64,000 nt of DNA from Pseudomonadota bacterium (lineage in GTDB: Bacteria; Pseudomonadota; Gammaproteobacteria; Steroidobacterales; Steroidobacteraceae), in NCBI GenBank assembly GCA_021805865.1, contig JAJZDX010000009.1, positions 84,811 through 148,810 of the forward strand. Reading direction: 5' to 3'. The notes beneath the pieces are model-generated. The model was not told the DNA's origin and made no database searches. It was given only the letters and a program-made list of their open reading frames with translations. Position numbers and translations under genes: made by a program. Below, one piece after another: positions 56,667 through 64,000 of this stretch; the first letter of the stretch is position 1; the number at the start of each line of letters is the position of its first letter.

Positions 56667-57434
56667 CTACCGGGGCAAGGTGCGCAGCTCGTAGCGGCCA
56701 CCCTGGTGGAGCAGGTAGCTGCCTTGCTCGTACCAGGCTCCGAGCACGATGCGCTGGACGGGGCGACCCTCGATCAGGGCGTCGTGCACGGCCGGCCGAT
56801 GGGTATGACCATGGATCAGTCGCCGTGCCCGCGTGGCGCGAAAGGCCCGTTCCACGGCCTGGCCATTGACGTCCATGATGGTGGGAGTGGTGCGGGTGGT
56901 GTGAGCGTGGCTGCCGGCGCGTGCTTCACTCGCCAGCAGCGAGCGGGCGGCCAAAGGCAGATCGAGGAAGCGGCGCTGCCAGGCGCCAGCCCGTACGACG
57001 GTGCGCAGCTCCTGATACGCATGATCGTCCGTGCATAGCGCATCCCCGTGGGTCAGCAGTACCCGTTCCCCGCCGAGCTCCATGGCCACCGGATCAGGCA
57101 GCAGCCGGCAGCCGGTCCGGTCGCAGAACTGCTGCCCGAGGAGAAAGTCCCGATTGCCGTGCAGCAGGAAGCAGGCAATACCCCGATCGGTGAGCGCGGC
57201 GAGTGCGTCGAGCACCGGCTCGCCATCCTCGGCGTCATCGCCCACCCAGGTCTCGAAAAGGTCTCCCAGGATGTACAGCGCACCGGCGCTCGTGGCTTCG
57301 GTGTGCAGGAAATCCAGGAATTGCCGCTGGCTCTCCGGCGCGCGGACATCCAGGTGCACGTCCGAGACGAAGAGGGTCCGCTGGGCCGGGCGCGACGGCT
57401 GACTCGGCTGCGCAGCGGCCGGCCCGGGAGTCAT
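56667..57434 (-). CDS. lpxH: UDP-2,3-diacylglucosamine diphosphatase
   Basis: 255 residues. LpxH cleaves UDP-diacylglucosamine to lipid X in lipid A synthesis. Metallophosphatase motifs: FVSDVHLD, ILGDLFETWVGDD, LLHGNRDFLLG, LTHGDALCTDD and RLIHGHTHRPAVH. It overlaps the upstream cyclophilin gene by 4 bp, forming the familiar ppi-lpxH pair. Confidence 0.95.
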   Translation of the reverse strand: MTPGPAAAQPSQPSRPAQRTLFVSDVHLDVRAPESQRQFLDFLHTEATSAGALYILGDLFETWVGDDAEDGEPVLDALAALTDRGIACFLLHGNRDFLLGQQFCDRTGCRLLPDPVAMELGGERVLLTHGDALCTDDHAYQELRTVVRAGAWQRRFLDLPLAARSLLASEARAGSHAHTTRTTPTIMDVNGQAVERAFRATRARRLIHGHTHRPAVHDALIEGRPVQRIVLGAWYEQGSYLLHQGGRYELRTLPR

Positions 57435-58282
57435 GACCTCGAGTTCGAGCTTCCGGCCGCCTGAGGAGGCGCTGTGGCCGGCTTGTCCGCAGCCTTGGCG
57501 CTCGCGGGTGTGGTGGTGGAGCCTGTGGTGGCGGAGCCTGAAGCGGGAGGTGCAGAGGCCTTGGCCGGCGGTGGCGAGGGGGTTGGGGCGCTTGCCCCGG
57601 CAGGCGGCGTGCCCGCGCCCGGCTTGGCCGCGGTCCCGGAGGGCGCGCTCCCGGGCGAACTGAGCCCGGGCGGGCGGATGACCTCGATGCTCTGGATCAC
57701 CACCGGTTTCAGAGGCGCATCCCGTTTGAACGGCCCGAACGAGCCCGTGGGCACTTCACCGATGGCGTCGACGACGCTCATCCCTTGGATCACCTTGCCG
57801 AAGACGGTGTAGCCCCATCGGGTAGGCAATGGGTTGAGCTCGGGATTGTCGACGAGGTTGACGTAGAACTGCGAGTTGCCGGTGTCCGGGCCGACTGCGC
57901 GGGCGAGGCCCACCGTGCCACGCTTGTTTTCCAGACCGTTTCCCGATTCGTTGACCACCGGCGGGCCGGTGGGCTTCAGCGCATAGGGCGGGCTCGCCGC
58001 GTGGCCGCCGCCCTGGATGATGAAGTTGGAGACCACCCGGTGAAAGAGGGTGTTGGTGTAAAAGCCTTCGCGCACATAGCGCAGGAAGTTCGCCACCGTG
58101 AGCGGCGCCCGGTTCGGCCTGAGCTCTATGACGAACGAGCCCATATTGGTCGTCACCCGTACTTCCGGATTCGGTTGCGCGTTCTGCGCCCGCACCGCCG
58201 GCCCCGAGAGCAGGCCTAAGCCGAATAAGACCGCCATGGCGCCCGCGAGCCGGCGTGCCCGAGTCCAAGACCGCTTGTGCAT
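57431..58282 (-). CDS. Periplasmic cyclophilin-type peptidyl-prolyl isomerase with Pro/Ala-rich tail
   Basis: 283 residues from MHKRSWTRAR at 58282, preceded by GGAGG; the track start at 58336 is 18 codons upstream. A signal peptide (AMAVLFGLGLLSGPAVRAQ) is followed by a cyclophilin domain (about 35-195) with FYTNTLFHRVVSNFIIQGGG, GLARAVGPDTGNSQFYVNL and YTVFGKVIQGM. The last 85 residues are a Pro/Ala/Ser/Thr-rich extension not typical of PpiA or PpiB. Confidence 0.92.
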   Translation of the reverse strand: MHKRSWTRARRLAGAMAVLFGLGLLSGPAVRAQNAQPNPEVRVTTNMGSFVIELRPNRAPLTVANFLRYVREGFYTNTLFHRVVSNFIIQGGGHAASPPYALKPTGPPVVNESGNGLENKRGTVGLARAVGPDTGNSQFYVNLVDNPELNPLPTRWGYTVFGKVIQGMSVVDAIGEVPTGSFGPFKRDAPLKPVVIQSIEVIRPPGLSSPGSAPSGTAAKPGAGTPPAGASAPTPSPPPAKASAPPASGSATTGSTTTPASAKAADKPATAPPQAAGSSNSRS

Positions 58283-58388
58283 CTGTCCTCCTAGCCATCC
58301 GGGAAAGCGGGGCATCTTATCAGCGCCTCGGCGCAACCGTCAGATGAGCCCGAGTCCGGCGTTCGAGTTTCTCGTACTATTGTGGGCT

Positions 58389-59825
58389 ATGACCGGAATG
58401 GACAGCACAGGCGGCGAGGCGTTCGCCCGCGGCCCCACGACGCGCTTCGCGCCCAGCCCCACCGGGGAGCTGCATCTCGGCAACGCGCGCACGGCGCTTT
58501 TCAACTTCCTGCTGGCGCGCCACGGGGAGGGGCGCTTTCTGCTGCGCATCGAGGACACCGACGCGGAGCGCAGCGATGCCGGGCAAACCGCGGCGCTGCT
58601 CGGGGACCTCAAGTGGCTGGGACTAGCCTGGGATGCCGGTCCAGGCCTCGAGGATGAGCGCGGCCCGTACCACCAGTCGCAGCGCGGGGCCCTGTACGAG
58701 CGGCTCTTCCAGACCCTGGAGGACCGGGGGACGGTCTACCCGTGCTTCTGCACGCCGCTCGAGCTCGAAGCGTCCCGCCGCGCGCAGCGCTCCTCGGGCC
58801 GCCCGCCGCGCTACGCCGGCACCTGCCGCAATCTCACATCCGAGGAACAGCAGCGCCGACGGGCACAAGGCCTCAAGCCCACGACGCGCTTTCGCGTGCC
58901 GCCGGGCCGGCGGCTCGAGTTCATCGACGTGGTGCACGGCCCGCAGAGTTTCCTCTCCGATGACATCGGGGATTTCGTCATCCGGCGGGCGGACGGCTCG
59001 GCGGCGTTTTTCTTCTGCAACGCCGTGGACGATGCCTGCATGGGCGTCACGCAGGTGCTGCGCGGGGAGGACCATCTGGCGAACACGCCGCGGCAGCTGC
59101 TGGTGCTGGAAGCCCTGGACCTGCCCGCGCCCCGCTACGGGCACGTCTCGCTCATCGTGGGGCCAGACGGCTCGCCGCTTTCCAAGCGGCACGGGGCCGC
59201 CAGCGTGCGCGAGTTTCGCGAGCGCGGCTATCGTCCGGAGGCGCTCACGAATTACCTCTTTCGCCTCGGGCATTCGGGTGCCGAGCACGCTCTGCTGGAT
59301 CTTTCCGCCATGGCCCGTGGGTTCGATGCGGCTCACCTGGGGCGGGCGCCGTCGCATTTCGATGAGCAGCAGCTTGCGGTCTGGCAGAAGGAAACCGTCC
59401 ATCACCTCTCCGGCGCAGCGGCGCGCTCCTGGCTCGGCGCGGTGCTGCCGCCGGGGCTGGACCCAGCCGCCGCGAGCGCGTTCATCGCCGCCGTGCTGCC
59501 CAACGTGGTGCTACCCGAGGACGCGAGGCCGTGGGTCGAGGTCGTGTTCGGCGCCCCGCCGGCGCTTTCGCCGGCGGCCGAGCAGACCGTGAAGGCCGCC
59601 GGCAGCGCCTACTTCGCAGCCGCCGTGCAGGCCGCCGCGCAGTGCGGGAACGACCTGCCGGCAATCGCCGCGGCCGTGCGCGCCGCGACGGGCAGAAAGG
59701 GTGCGGAGCTCTATCTGCCGCTGCGCCTCGCGCTCACCGGCTGCCCACACGGCCCGGAGCTCGCCCCGCTTCTCAGGGCCATGCCGGCCGGCCAGGCGCT
59801 CGAGCGCCTGAAACGCTTTGCATGA
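58389..59825 (+). CDS. gltX: Glutamate--tRNA ligase
   Basis: 478 residues from the ATG at 58389. GltX charges tRNA-Glu. Class I motifs are [20 protein letters not shown] (HIGH equivalent) and [11 protein letters not shown] (KMSKS equivalent). [10 protein letters not shown] and [18 protein letters not shown] are also present. The C-terminal anticodon-binding region is complete, so it is not the short glutamyl-Q ligase. It is divergent from the cyclophilin gene and 62 bp before cysS. Confidence 0.94.
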   Translation: MTGMDSTGGEAFARGPTTRFAPSPTGELHLGNARTALFNFLLARHGEGRFLLRIEDTDAERSDAGQTAALLGDLKWLGLAWDAGPGLEDERGPYHQSQRGALYERLFQTLEDRGTVYPCFCTPLELEASRRAQRSSGRPPRYAGTCRNLTSEEQQRRRAQGLKPTTRFRVPPGRRLEFIDVVHGPQSFLSDDIGDFVIRRADGSAAFFFCNAVDDACMGVTQVLRGEDHLANTPRQLLVLEALDLPAPRYGHVSLIVGPDGSPLSKRHGAASVREFRERGYRPEALTNYLFRLGHSGAEHALLDLSAMARGFDAAHLGRAPSHFDEQQLAVWQKETVHHLSGAAARSWLGAVLPPGLDPAAASAFIAAVLPNVVLPEDARPWVEVVFGAPPALSPAAEQTVKAAGSAYFAAAVQAAAQCGNDLPAIAAAVRAATGRKGAELYLPLRLALTGCPHGPELAPLLRAMPAGQALERLKRFA

Positions 59826-59887
59826 GCCGGGCGCGACACCCATCCGGCACACAGGCTCCGCACGACCGAGAAAGCGCCATTTCGCCC

Positions 59888-61318
59888 ATGATCCACATCC
59901 ACAACTCGCTCACCGGTGAGAAGCAGCTTCTCACGCCCATCGTGCCCGGTGAAGTCCGCATGTACGTCTGCGGCATCACGGTGTACGACTACCTGCACAT
60001 CGGCCATGCCCGCATGCTGATCGTGTTCGATGTCGTGGCGCGATATCTGCGCTGGCGCGGCTACCAGCTGACCTACGTGCGCAACATCACCGACATCGAC
60101 GACAAGATCATCCGGCGCGCCGCCGAAAACGGCGAGCCGATCGAGGCGCTGACCGGACGCTTCATTACCGCCATGAACGAGGACTGCGAGCAGCTCGGTG
60201 TCGCACGGCCGGACTTCGAGCCGCGCGCCACGGCCTACCTGCCGCACATCATCGACATGGTGGGCAGGCTCATCGAGCGCGGCTACGCCTACGTGGCGGC
60301 GAATGGCGATGTGATGTACGCGGTGGCGAAGTTCCAGGGCTACGGTCAGCTCTCGGGCAAGCGCCTCTCGGACCTGCGCGCCGGAGCCCGTGTCGGGGTG
60401 GACGAAGCCAAGCGCGATCCCCTGGATTTCGTGCTGTGGAAGCACGCCAAGCCGGGCGAGCCGGCGTGGGACTCGCCCTGGGGCCGGGGGCGCCCCGGCT
60501 GGCACATCGAGTGCTCGGCCATGTCGATCTCCCTCCTCGGGGCGCATTTCGATATCCACGGCGGCGGCATCGACCTGAAATTCCCGCATCACGAGAACGA
60601 GATCGCGCAGTCCTGCTCGGCCACCGGCGAGCGGTTCGCCGAGATCTGGATGCACAACGGATTCGTCAACGTCGACAACGAGAAGATGTCGAAGTCGCTC
60701 GGCAATTTCTTCACCGTGCGCGAGGTGCTTCCCGGGCTGCGCCATCCGGAGGTGGTGCGCTATTTCGTGCTCTCGAGTCATTATCGCGGGCCCATCAATT
60801 ACTCACTCGAGCAGCTCGAGCAGGCCGATGCGGCGCTGCAGCGGATTTATCTCGCCCTGCGGGGTCTGCCCGAGGCGGTGCCGGCCGAGTCGCGCTACAC
60901 CGGGCAATTCCGTGAAGCGATGGACGATGACTTCAATACTCCGGAGGCGCTGGCGGTCCTGCAGACACTCACGCGCGAGGTCAACTCGGCGAAGGACGCG
61001 GGTGATGAGCGGCGTGCCGCCTCGCTCGGTGCGGAGCTGAGGGCACTGGCGCACGTGCTGGGTCTCGCCGGGGTGAGCGCCGAGCAGTGGCTGCGACAGG
61101 CGAAAGGAGGTGCGCGCGCAATCGCTCAAGCCGCTTTGGCCGGCAGCCCGGCAGCCGCGCTCGAGGATGCAGAGATCGAGCGGCGGATCGAGGCGCGCGC
61201 CGCGGCACGCACGGCGAAGAACTGGACCGAGTCCGACCGGATCCGCGATGAGCTGGCAGCCCTTGGGGTGGTTCTCGAGGACAAGCCCGGCGGAGCGACG
61301 ATCTGGCGCCGGGCGTAG
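59888..61318 (+). CDS. cysS: Cysteine--tRNA ligase
   Basis: 476 residues from the ATG at 59888. The zinc/active-site [31 protein letters not shown], the second zinc region [10 protein letters not shown] with [11 protein letters not shown], and KMSKSLGNF are visible. A C-terminal DALR helical domain follows. The cysS neighbourhood with lpxH-ppi and folD is typical for gammaproteobacteria. Confidence 0.96.
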   Translation: MIHIHNSLTGEKQLLTPIVPGEVRMYVCGITVYDYLHIGHARMLIVFDVVARYLRWRGYQLTYVRNITDIDDKIIRRAAENGEPIEALTGRFITAMNEDCEQLGVARPDFEPRATAYLPHIIDMVGRLIERGYAYVAANGDVMYAVAKFQGYGQLSGKRLSDLRAGARVGVDEAKRDPLDFVLWKHAKPGEPAWDSPWGRGRPGWHIECSAMSISLLGAHFDIHGGGIDLKFPHHENEIAQSCSATGERFAEIWMHNGFVNVDNEKMSKSLGNFFTVREVLPGLRHPEVVRYFVLSSHYRGPINYSLEQLEQADAALQRIYLALRGLPEAVPAESRYTGQFREAMDDDFNTPEALAVLQTLTREVNSAKDAGDERRAASLGAELRALAHVLGLAGVSAEQWLRQAKGGARAIAQAALAGSPAAALEDAEIERRIEARAAARTAKNWTESDRIRDELAALGVVLEDKPGGATIWRRA

Positions 61319-61346
61319 GCCCATTCCGCTCCGCCCGCCGCTCGCC

Positions 61347-61922
61347 TTACGCGGTGGTGTTCAACCCCGTGCTGGACGTGGAGGCGCTGCTGCCGTTGGC
61401 CGTGGGGTCGGTGCTTGACCGCTGCGCCAAAATACTCATGAGCGCTGCGCTGCCGTGGTGGCCGTGGTGCCCATGGCGACCCGGGTGAGCCGAAGCAACC
61501 TGATGGGGGGTGACGGAGGCGCCGGCCGCTGTGTTCGCCGCTGCCGTTGCGCCGGAGGCGGGTACCGAGGCGGCGCCGCCCGCTGCGGAAAGGGAAGCCG
61601 ATGCGGCAAGTTGGCTGCGCAGCGTGCTCACGAACGTGCTGACGAGGCTCTGAAGGCTCTGCGAGCCGCTCGTATTGACGCCACCGGCAGTCACCGCGGA
61701 CAGGGTGCTGCCCGCACTGGCGCTCGGGTTGGCGACGCCCGCCCCGTCGAGCGCGCTCAGAAAGCTCATGAGGCCGCTCGGGGCGGCGCTGCCGGTAGAG
61801 CCGAGTCCGGCGAGCAGCGTATTCACGCTTTGTGTGAGACCCGATGTGCTCGAGGTGCTCGATCCGCCGGCGGAGCAGGTGGCCGGCCAGGGACTGGGAT
61901 TCGCGGTGAGTGCGTTGATCAT
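61347..61922 (-). CDS. Low-complexity Ala/Ser-rich hypothetical protein
   Basis: 191 residues from MINALTANPSPWPA at 61922. It is rich in Ala, Ser, Thr and Gly with a His cluster (HPGRHGHHGHHG) near residue 155. There is no clear signal peptide, transmembrane segment or family. LQSLVSTFVSTLRSQLAASASL may be an amphipathic helix. The C-terminal histidines could bind metal. It may be a real but fast-evolving protein. Confidence 0.5.
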   Translation of the reverse strand: MINALTANPSPWPATCSAGGSSTSSTSGLTQSVNTLLAGLGSTGSAAPSGLMSFLSALDGAGVANPSASAGSTLSAVTAGGVNTSGSQSLQSLVSTFVSTLRSQLAASASLSAAGGAASVPASGATAAANTAAGASVTPHQVASAHPGRHGHHGHHGSAALMSILAQRSSTDPTANGSSASTSSTGLNTTA

Positions 61923-62103
61923 GAGGCGGTCCTCGCTCGATCGGAGTGAAGGCTCTGCGGCGCCCGCCGCTTGTTCAGCCTTGGTCCGTACTCTACCCGG
62001 GCGCTGGCCCGGTTGAGGATCCAATCGACAGATCTGTGAGGCGCGCGGTGCGGCCGGCAGGATCCTGCCGTCTGCGTGGGAGCCGGCTTGCCGCCGCGCC
62101 CGG

Positions 62104-62967
62104 CTAATGCCCCGGTTGATGGCGGCGGTGGAACGCTTCGAGGGTGTTGTGCATCAGCATCGCCACGGTCATCGGGCCGACGCCGCCGGGGACCGGGGTG
62201 ATCCAGCCGGCACGCTCGCGGGCCTGCTCGAATTGCACATCGCCCACCAGCTTGCCGTTGTCCAGGCGATTCATGCCGACGTCGATGACCACCGCGCCGG
62301 GCTTGACCCACTCCCCGGGCACCAGGTCGGGTTTACCCGCCGCAACGATGAGGATGTCCGCGCGGGTGACGTGGGAGCGCAGGTCGCTCGTGAATCGGTG
62401 GCAGACCGTCGTCGTGGCCCCCATCAGCAGCAGCTCGAGGGACATTGGGCGGCCGACGATATTGGAGGCGCCGATGACCACGGCATTCTGGCCCTTGAGC
62501 GGGGCGCCGATCGACTCGAGGAGCCTGATGACCCCATAGGGCGTGCAGGGCCGGATGAGGGGGATCCGCTGGACCAGTCGCCCGACGTTGTACGGGTGGA
62601 AACCGTCGACGTCCTTGGTCGGGTCGATCTTCTCGATGATGGCGGTGGAGAGGATCTGATCGGGCAGCGGCAGCTGCACCAGGATGCCGTCGATCTCAGG
62701 ATCGCGGTTGAGCTCGTCGATGAGGGAGAGCAGGGCGATTTCCGAGGTGGAATGCGCTAGATCGTGGGCCACCGAGCGGATGCCGACCTCCTCGCAGGCC
62801 TTGCGCTTGTTGCGCACGTAGACCTCGGAGGCCGGATTGTCGCCGACCTTGACGACGGCGAGCGCCGGACGCCGCCGCCCCCGGGCGAGTGCCGCATCGA
62901 CGGCGGTGCGGACCTGATTTTTGACCTCGGTGGCCAGTTTTCGCCCGTCGATCACCTGTGCAGTCAT
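62104..62967 (-). CDS. folD: Methylenetetrahydrofolate dehydrogenase / methenyltetrahydrofolate cyclohydrolase
   Basis: 287 residues from the ATG at 62967 ([12 protein letters not shown]). FolD interconverts one-carbon tetrahydrofolates. Conserved segments: [22 protein letters not shown] (catalytic Lys), [28 protein letters not shown], and [14 protein letters not shown] with [15 protein letters not shown]. The track start lies 12 codons upstream. Confidence 0.96.
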   Translation of the reverse strand: MTAQVIDGRKLATEVKNQVRTAVDAALARGRRRPALAVVKVGDNPASEVYVRNKRKACEEVGIRSVAHDLAHSTSEIALLSLIDELNRDPEIDGILVQLPLPDQILSTAIIEKIDPTKDVDGFHPYNVGRLVQRIPLIRPCTPYGVIRLLESIGAPLKGQNAVVIGASNIVGRPMSLELLLMGATTTVCHRFTSDLRSHVTRADILIVAAGKPDLVPGEWVKPGAVVIDVGMNRLDNGKLVGDVQFEQARERAGWITPVPGGVGPMTVAMLMHNTLEAFHRRHQPGH

Positions 62968-63098
62968 GGGCCTCGTGGACCTGTGCTTTGAGGGAACGGG
63001 CATTCTCGCATATCATCCCCGGATGGCCGAAAGATCAGATCCGTCGCCCGGGCTGTCCGGGAGCGTCACGGCGCGGGTCCGGTGCATGCGGCGAAGTT

Positions 63099-63175
63099 CG
63101 GGGCATGGCGCAGTCTGGTAGCGCATCTGCTTTGGGAGCAGAGGGTCGGGAGTTCGAATCTCCCTGCCCCGACCA
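63099..63175 (+). tRNA. tRNA-Pro (anticodon UGG)
   Basis: A 77-nt cloverleaf: acceptor stem CGGGGCA/TGCCCCG, D-arm GGCGCAGTCTGGTAGCGC, anticodon stem TCTGC/GCAGA with loop TTTGGGA (anticodon TGG), T-loop GTTCGAATC, and an encoded CCA end. The discriminator base is A. Confidence 0.95.
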
Positions 63176-64000
63176 ATCCTTACGAGCGGTCTTATGGGAT
63201 GTTTTGTACGGGGTCTTGTACGGCTTCAGAGGAAGCCCTATAAGGCTGTCCCGGGTGCCGGGGGTGGGAAGAGAGCAGAAGCTGATCGGCGGTCCGCTTG
63301 AATTTTGCTCCCACCGAAAGCGATCGGCCGATTCGGCCAATCACTGCGGAGGGCAGCTTCCGACCTTTTTGAGACGTTCGGGGCGCGCGTCGGCATCAGC
63401 GTAGGAGAGCTGCAGCGTACATCCCAGCGTCCGCTTCAGGGACGCCGTCCCGGGGGTTGGCGCATTGCCTGCACCGTGAATTCCGGTTTCGATCGCGCGC
63501 TCCGTGATATCCGCGAGTGCCGGCATGCGACCCGTCAGACTGGCGCTCGGCTTGAGGCGATCCTCCAGCGCGTACTCGCCGAGTCCTCCTCTTCGGCAGC
63601 GACCGCCTGTGAGATTCCCTCCTCCCGGGATTCCTGTTGCAGGGGGAACGGTCAGCCGACAGGGGATCCGAGCGGACCAGCACCTGTGGCATTCCTGCCG
63701 TGAGGCGTGGCTGCATTTCGCGGTATTGCGCAGGCCCGCGCTGCCACGCAGGACGGCCGAGGCATGGATCACTAACCAACGCATCCTCAACCTGCGTTGT
63801 CTGCTGCCGTTTCGCACACAGGGTGCAAGAAGCTGCGCTCGGTCAACCCTGTTGCCGTCGAACATGCGACAATGAATACAGACCTCCTGACATAGCCCCT
63901 TGCCGTGGCCAAAATCCGGAGCTTTTTGGTGCTGGGGATTCGGACCAATACCTGTCCGGTTTTTCGACCCGGTAGCGGGCAAGTGCCGGATACAGCGGGC
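63176..64000. other. 825 bp without a recognisable gene after tRNA-Pro
   Basis: The track ORFs here (63341-63982 minus, 63396-63779 minus, 63504-63875 plus) have no recognisable domain and conflict with each other. TTGTACGG occurs twice, 12 bp apart (63204 and 63216), shortly after the tRNA 3' end. This could be part of an integration scar at the tRNA or the edge of another element outside the window. Confidence 0.4.

Overview
This high-GC window looks chromosomal and gammaproteobacterial. The evidence is gene order: glyA-nrdR-ribD-ribE...ribBA-ribH-nusB-thiL, prmB-aroC, fimV-truA-accD-folC-dedD-cvpA-purF, the EpmA/EpmB/EF-P system, and lpxH-ppi with cysS nearby. The lineage is probably near Xanthomonadales/Nevskiales; that placement is inference from gene content only.

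Layout. 1-2719: the end of glyA, then nrdR, ribD and ribE (riboflavin operon). About 2677-16721: a 14-kb integrated element that splits the riboflavin operon. 16867-19961: the rest of the operon (ribBA with a degenerate RibA half, ribH, nusB, thiL). 20080-23616: a Ser/Thr kinase with a cyclic-nucleotide-binding domain and a two-component pair. 23583-26754: folE2, dxs and xseB on the minus strand. 26951-29649: rubrerythrin, an Fe-S protein and a DUF3501 protein. 29738-34066: parE and parC. 34073-39988: a degenerate GGDEF/EAL protein, epmB, efp, msrC, epmA and psd. 40010-42780: a SCO1-like protein, prmB and aroC. 43179-53272: the fimV-to-purF housekeeping run plus a glycerate kinase. 53436-56496: an OmpR/EnvZ-like pair and a Spy-like periplasmic protein. 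56667-62967: lpxH, a cyclophilin, gltX, cysS, a low-complexity ORF and folD. 63099-63175: tRNA-Pro(UGG), followed by 0.8 kb without a recognisable gene.

The most interesting part is the element. Its tyrosine integrase appears to have inserted it inside the last codons of ribE. The element supplies a replacement 3' end for ribE, and the displaced chromosomal tail (16721-16771) is still visible at the right end. Both tails encode ARYAER(I/L)L with mostly synonymous differences, and both give a 201-residue protein. The element carries an AlpA-like regulator, a zinc-ribbon/TOPRIM protein, a RepA-like helicase, a serine recombinase, a small terminase, an enlarged large terminase and several unknown proteins. 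I see no portal, capsid or tail gene, so it resembles a phage satellite or a stripped prophage.

The element also contains at least three unrelated repeat families. In each, the flanks are conserved while a central palindrome differs between copies with both arms changing together. That pattern suggests the shape (hairpin or dyad) is conserved rather than the sequence. One family flanks a truncated ParB-like gene. Another has a constant CAATCTG centre inside stems of varying sequence. I do not recognise this arrangement and consider it the best candidate for an undescribed system.
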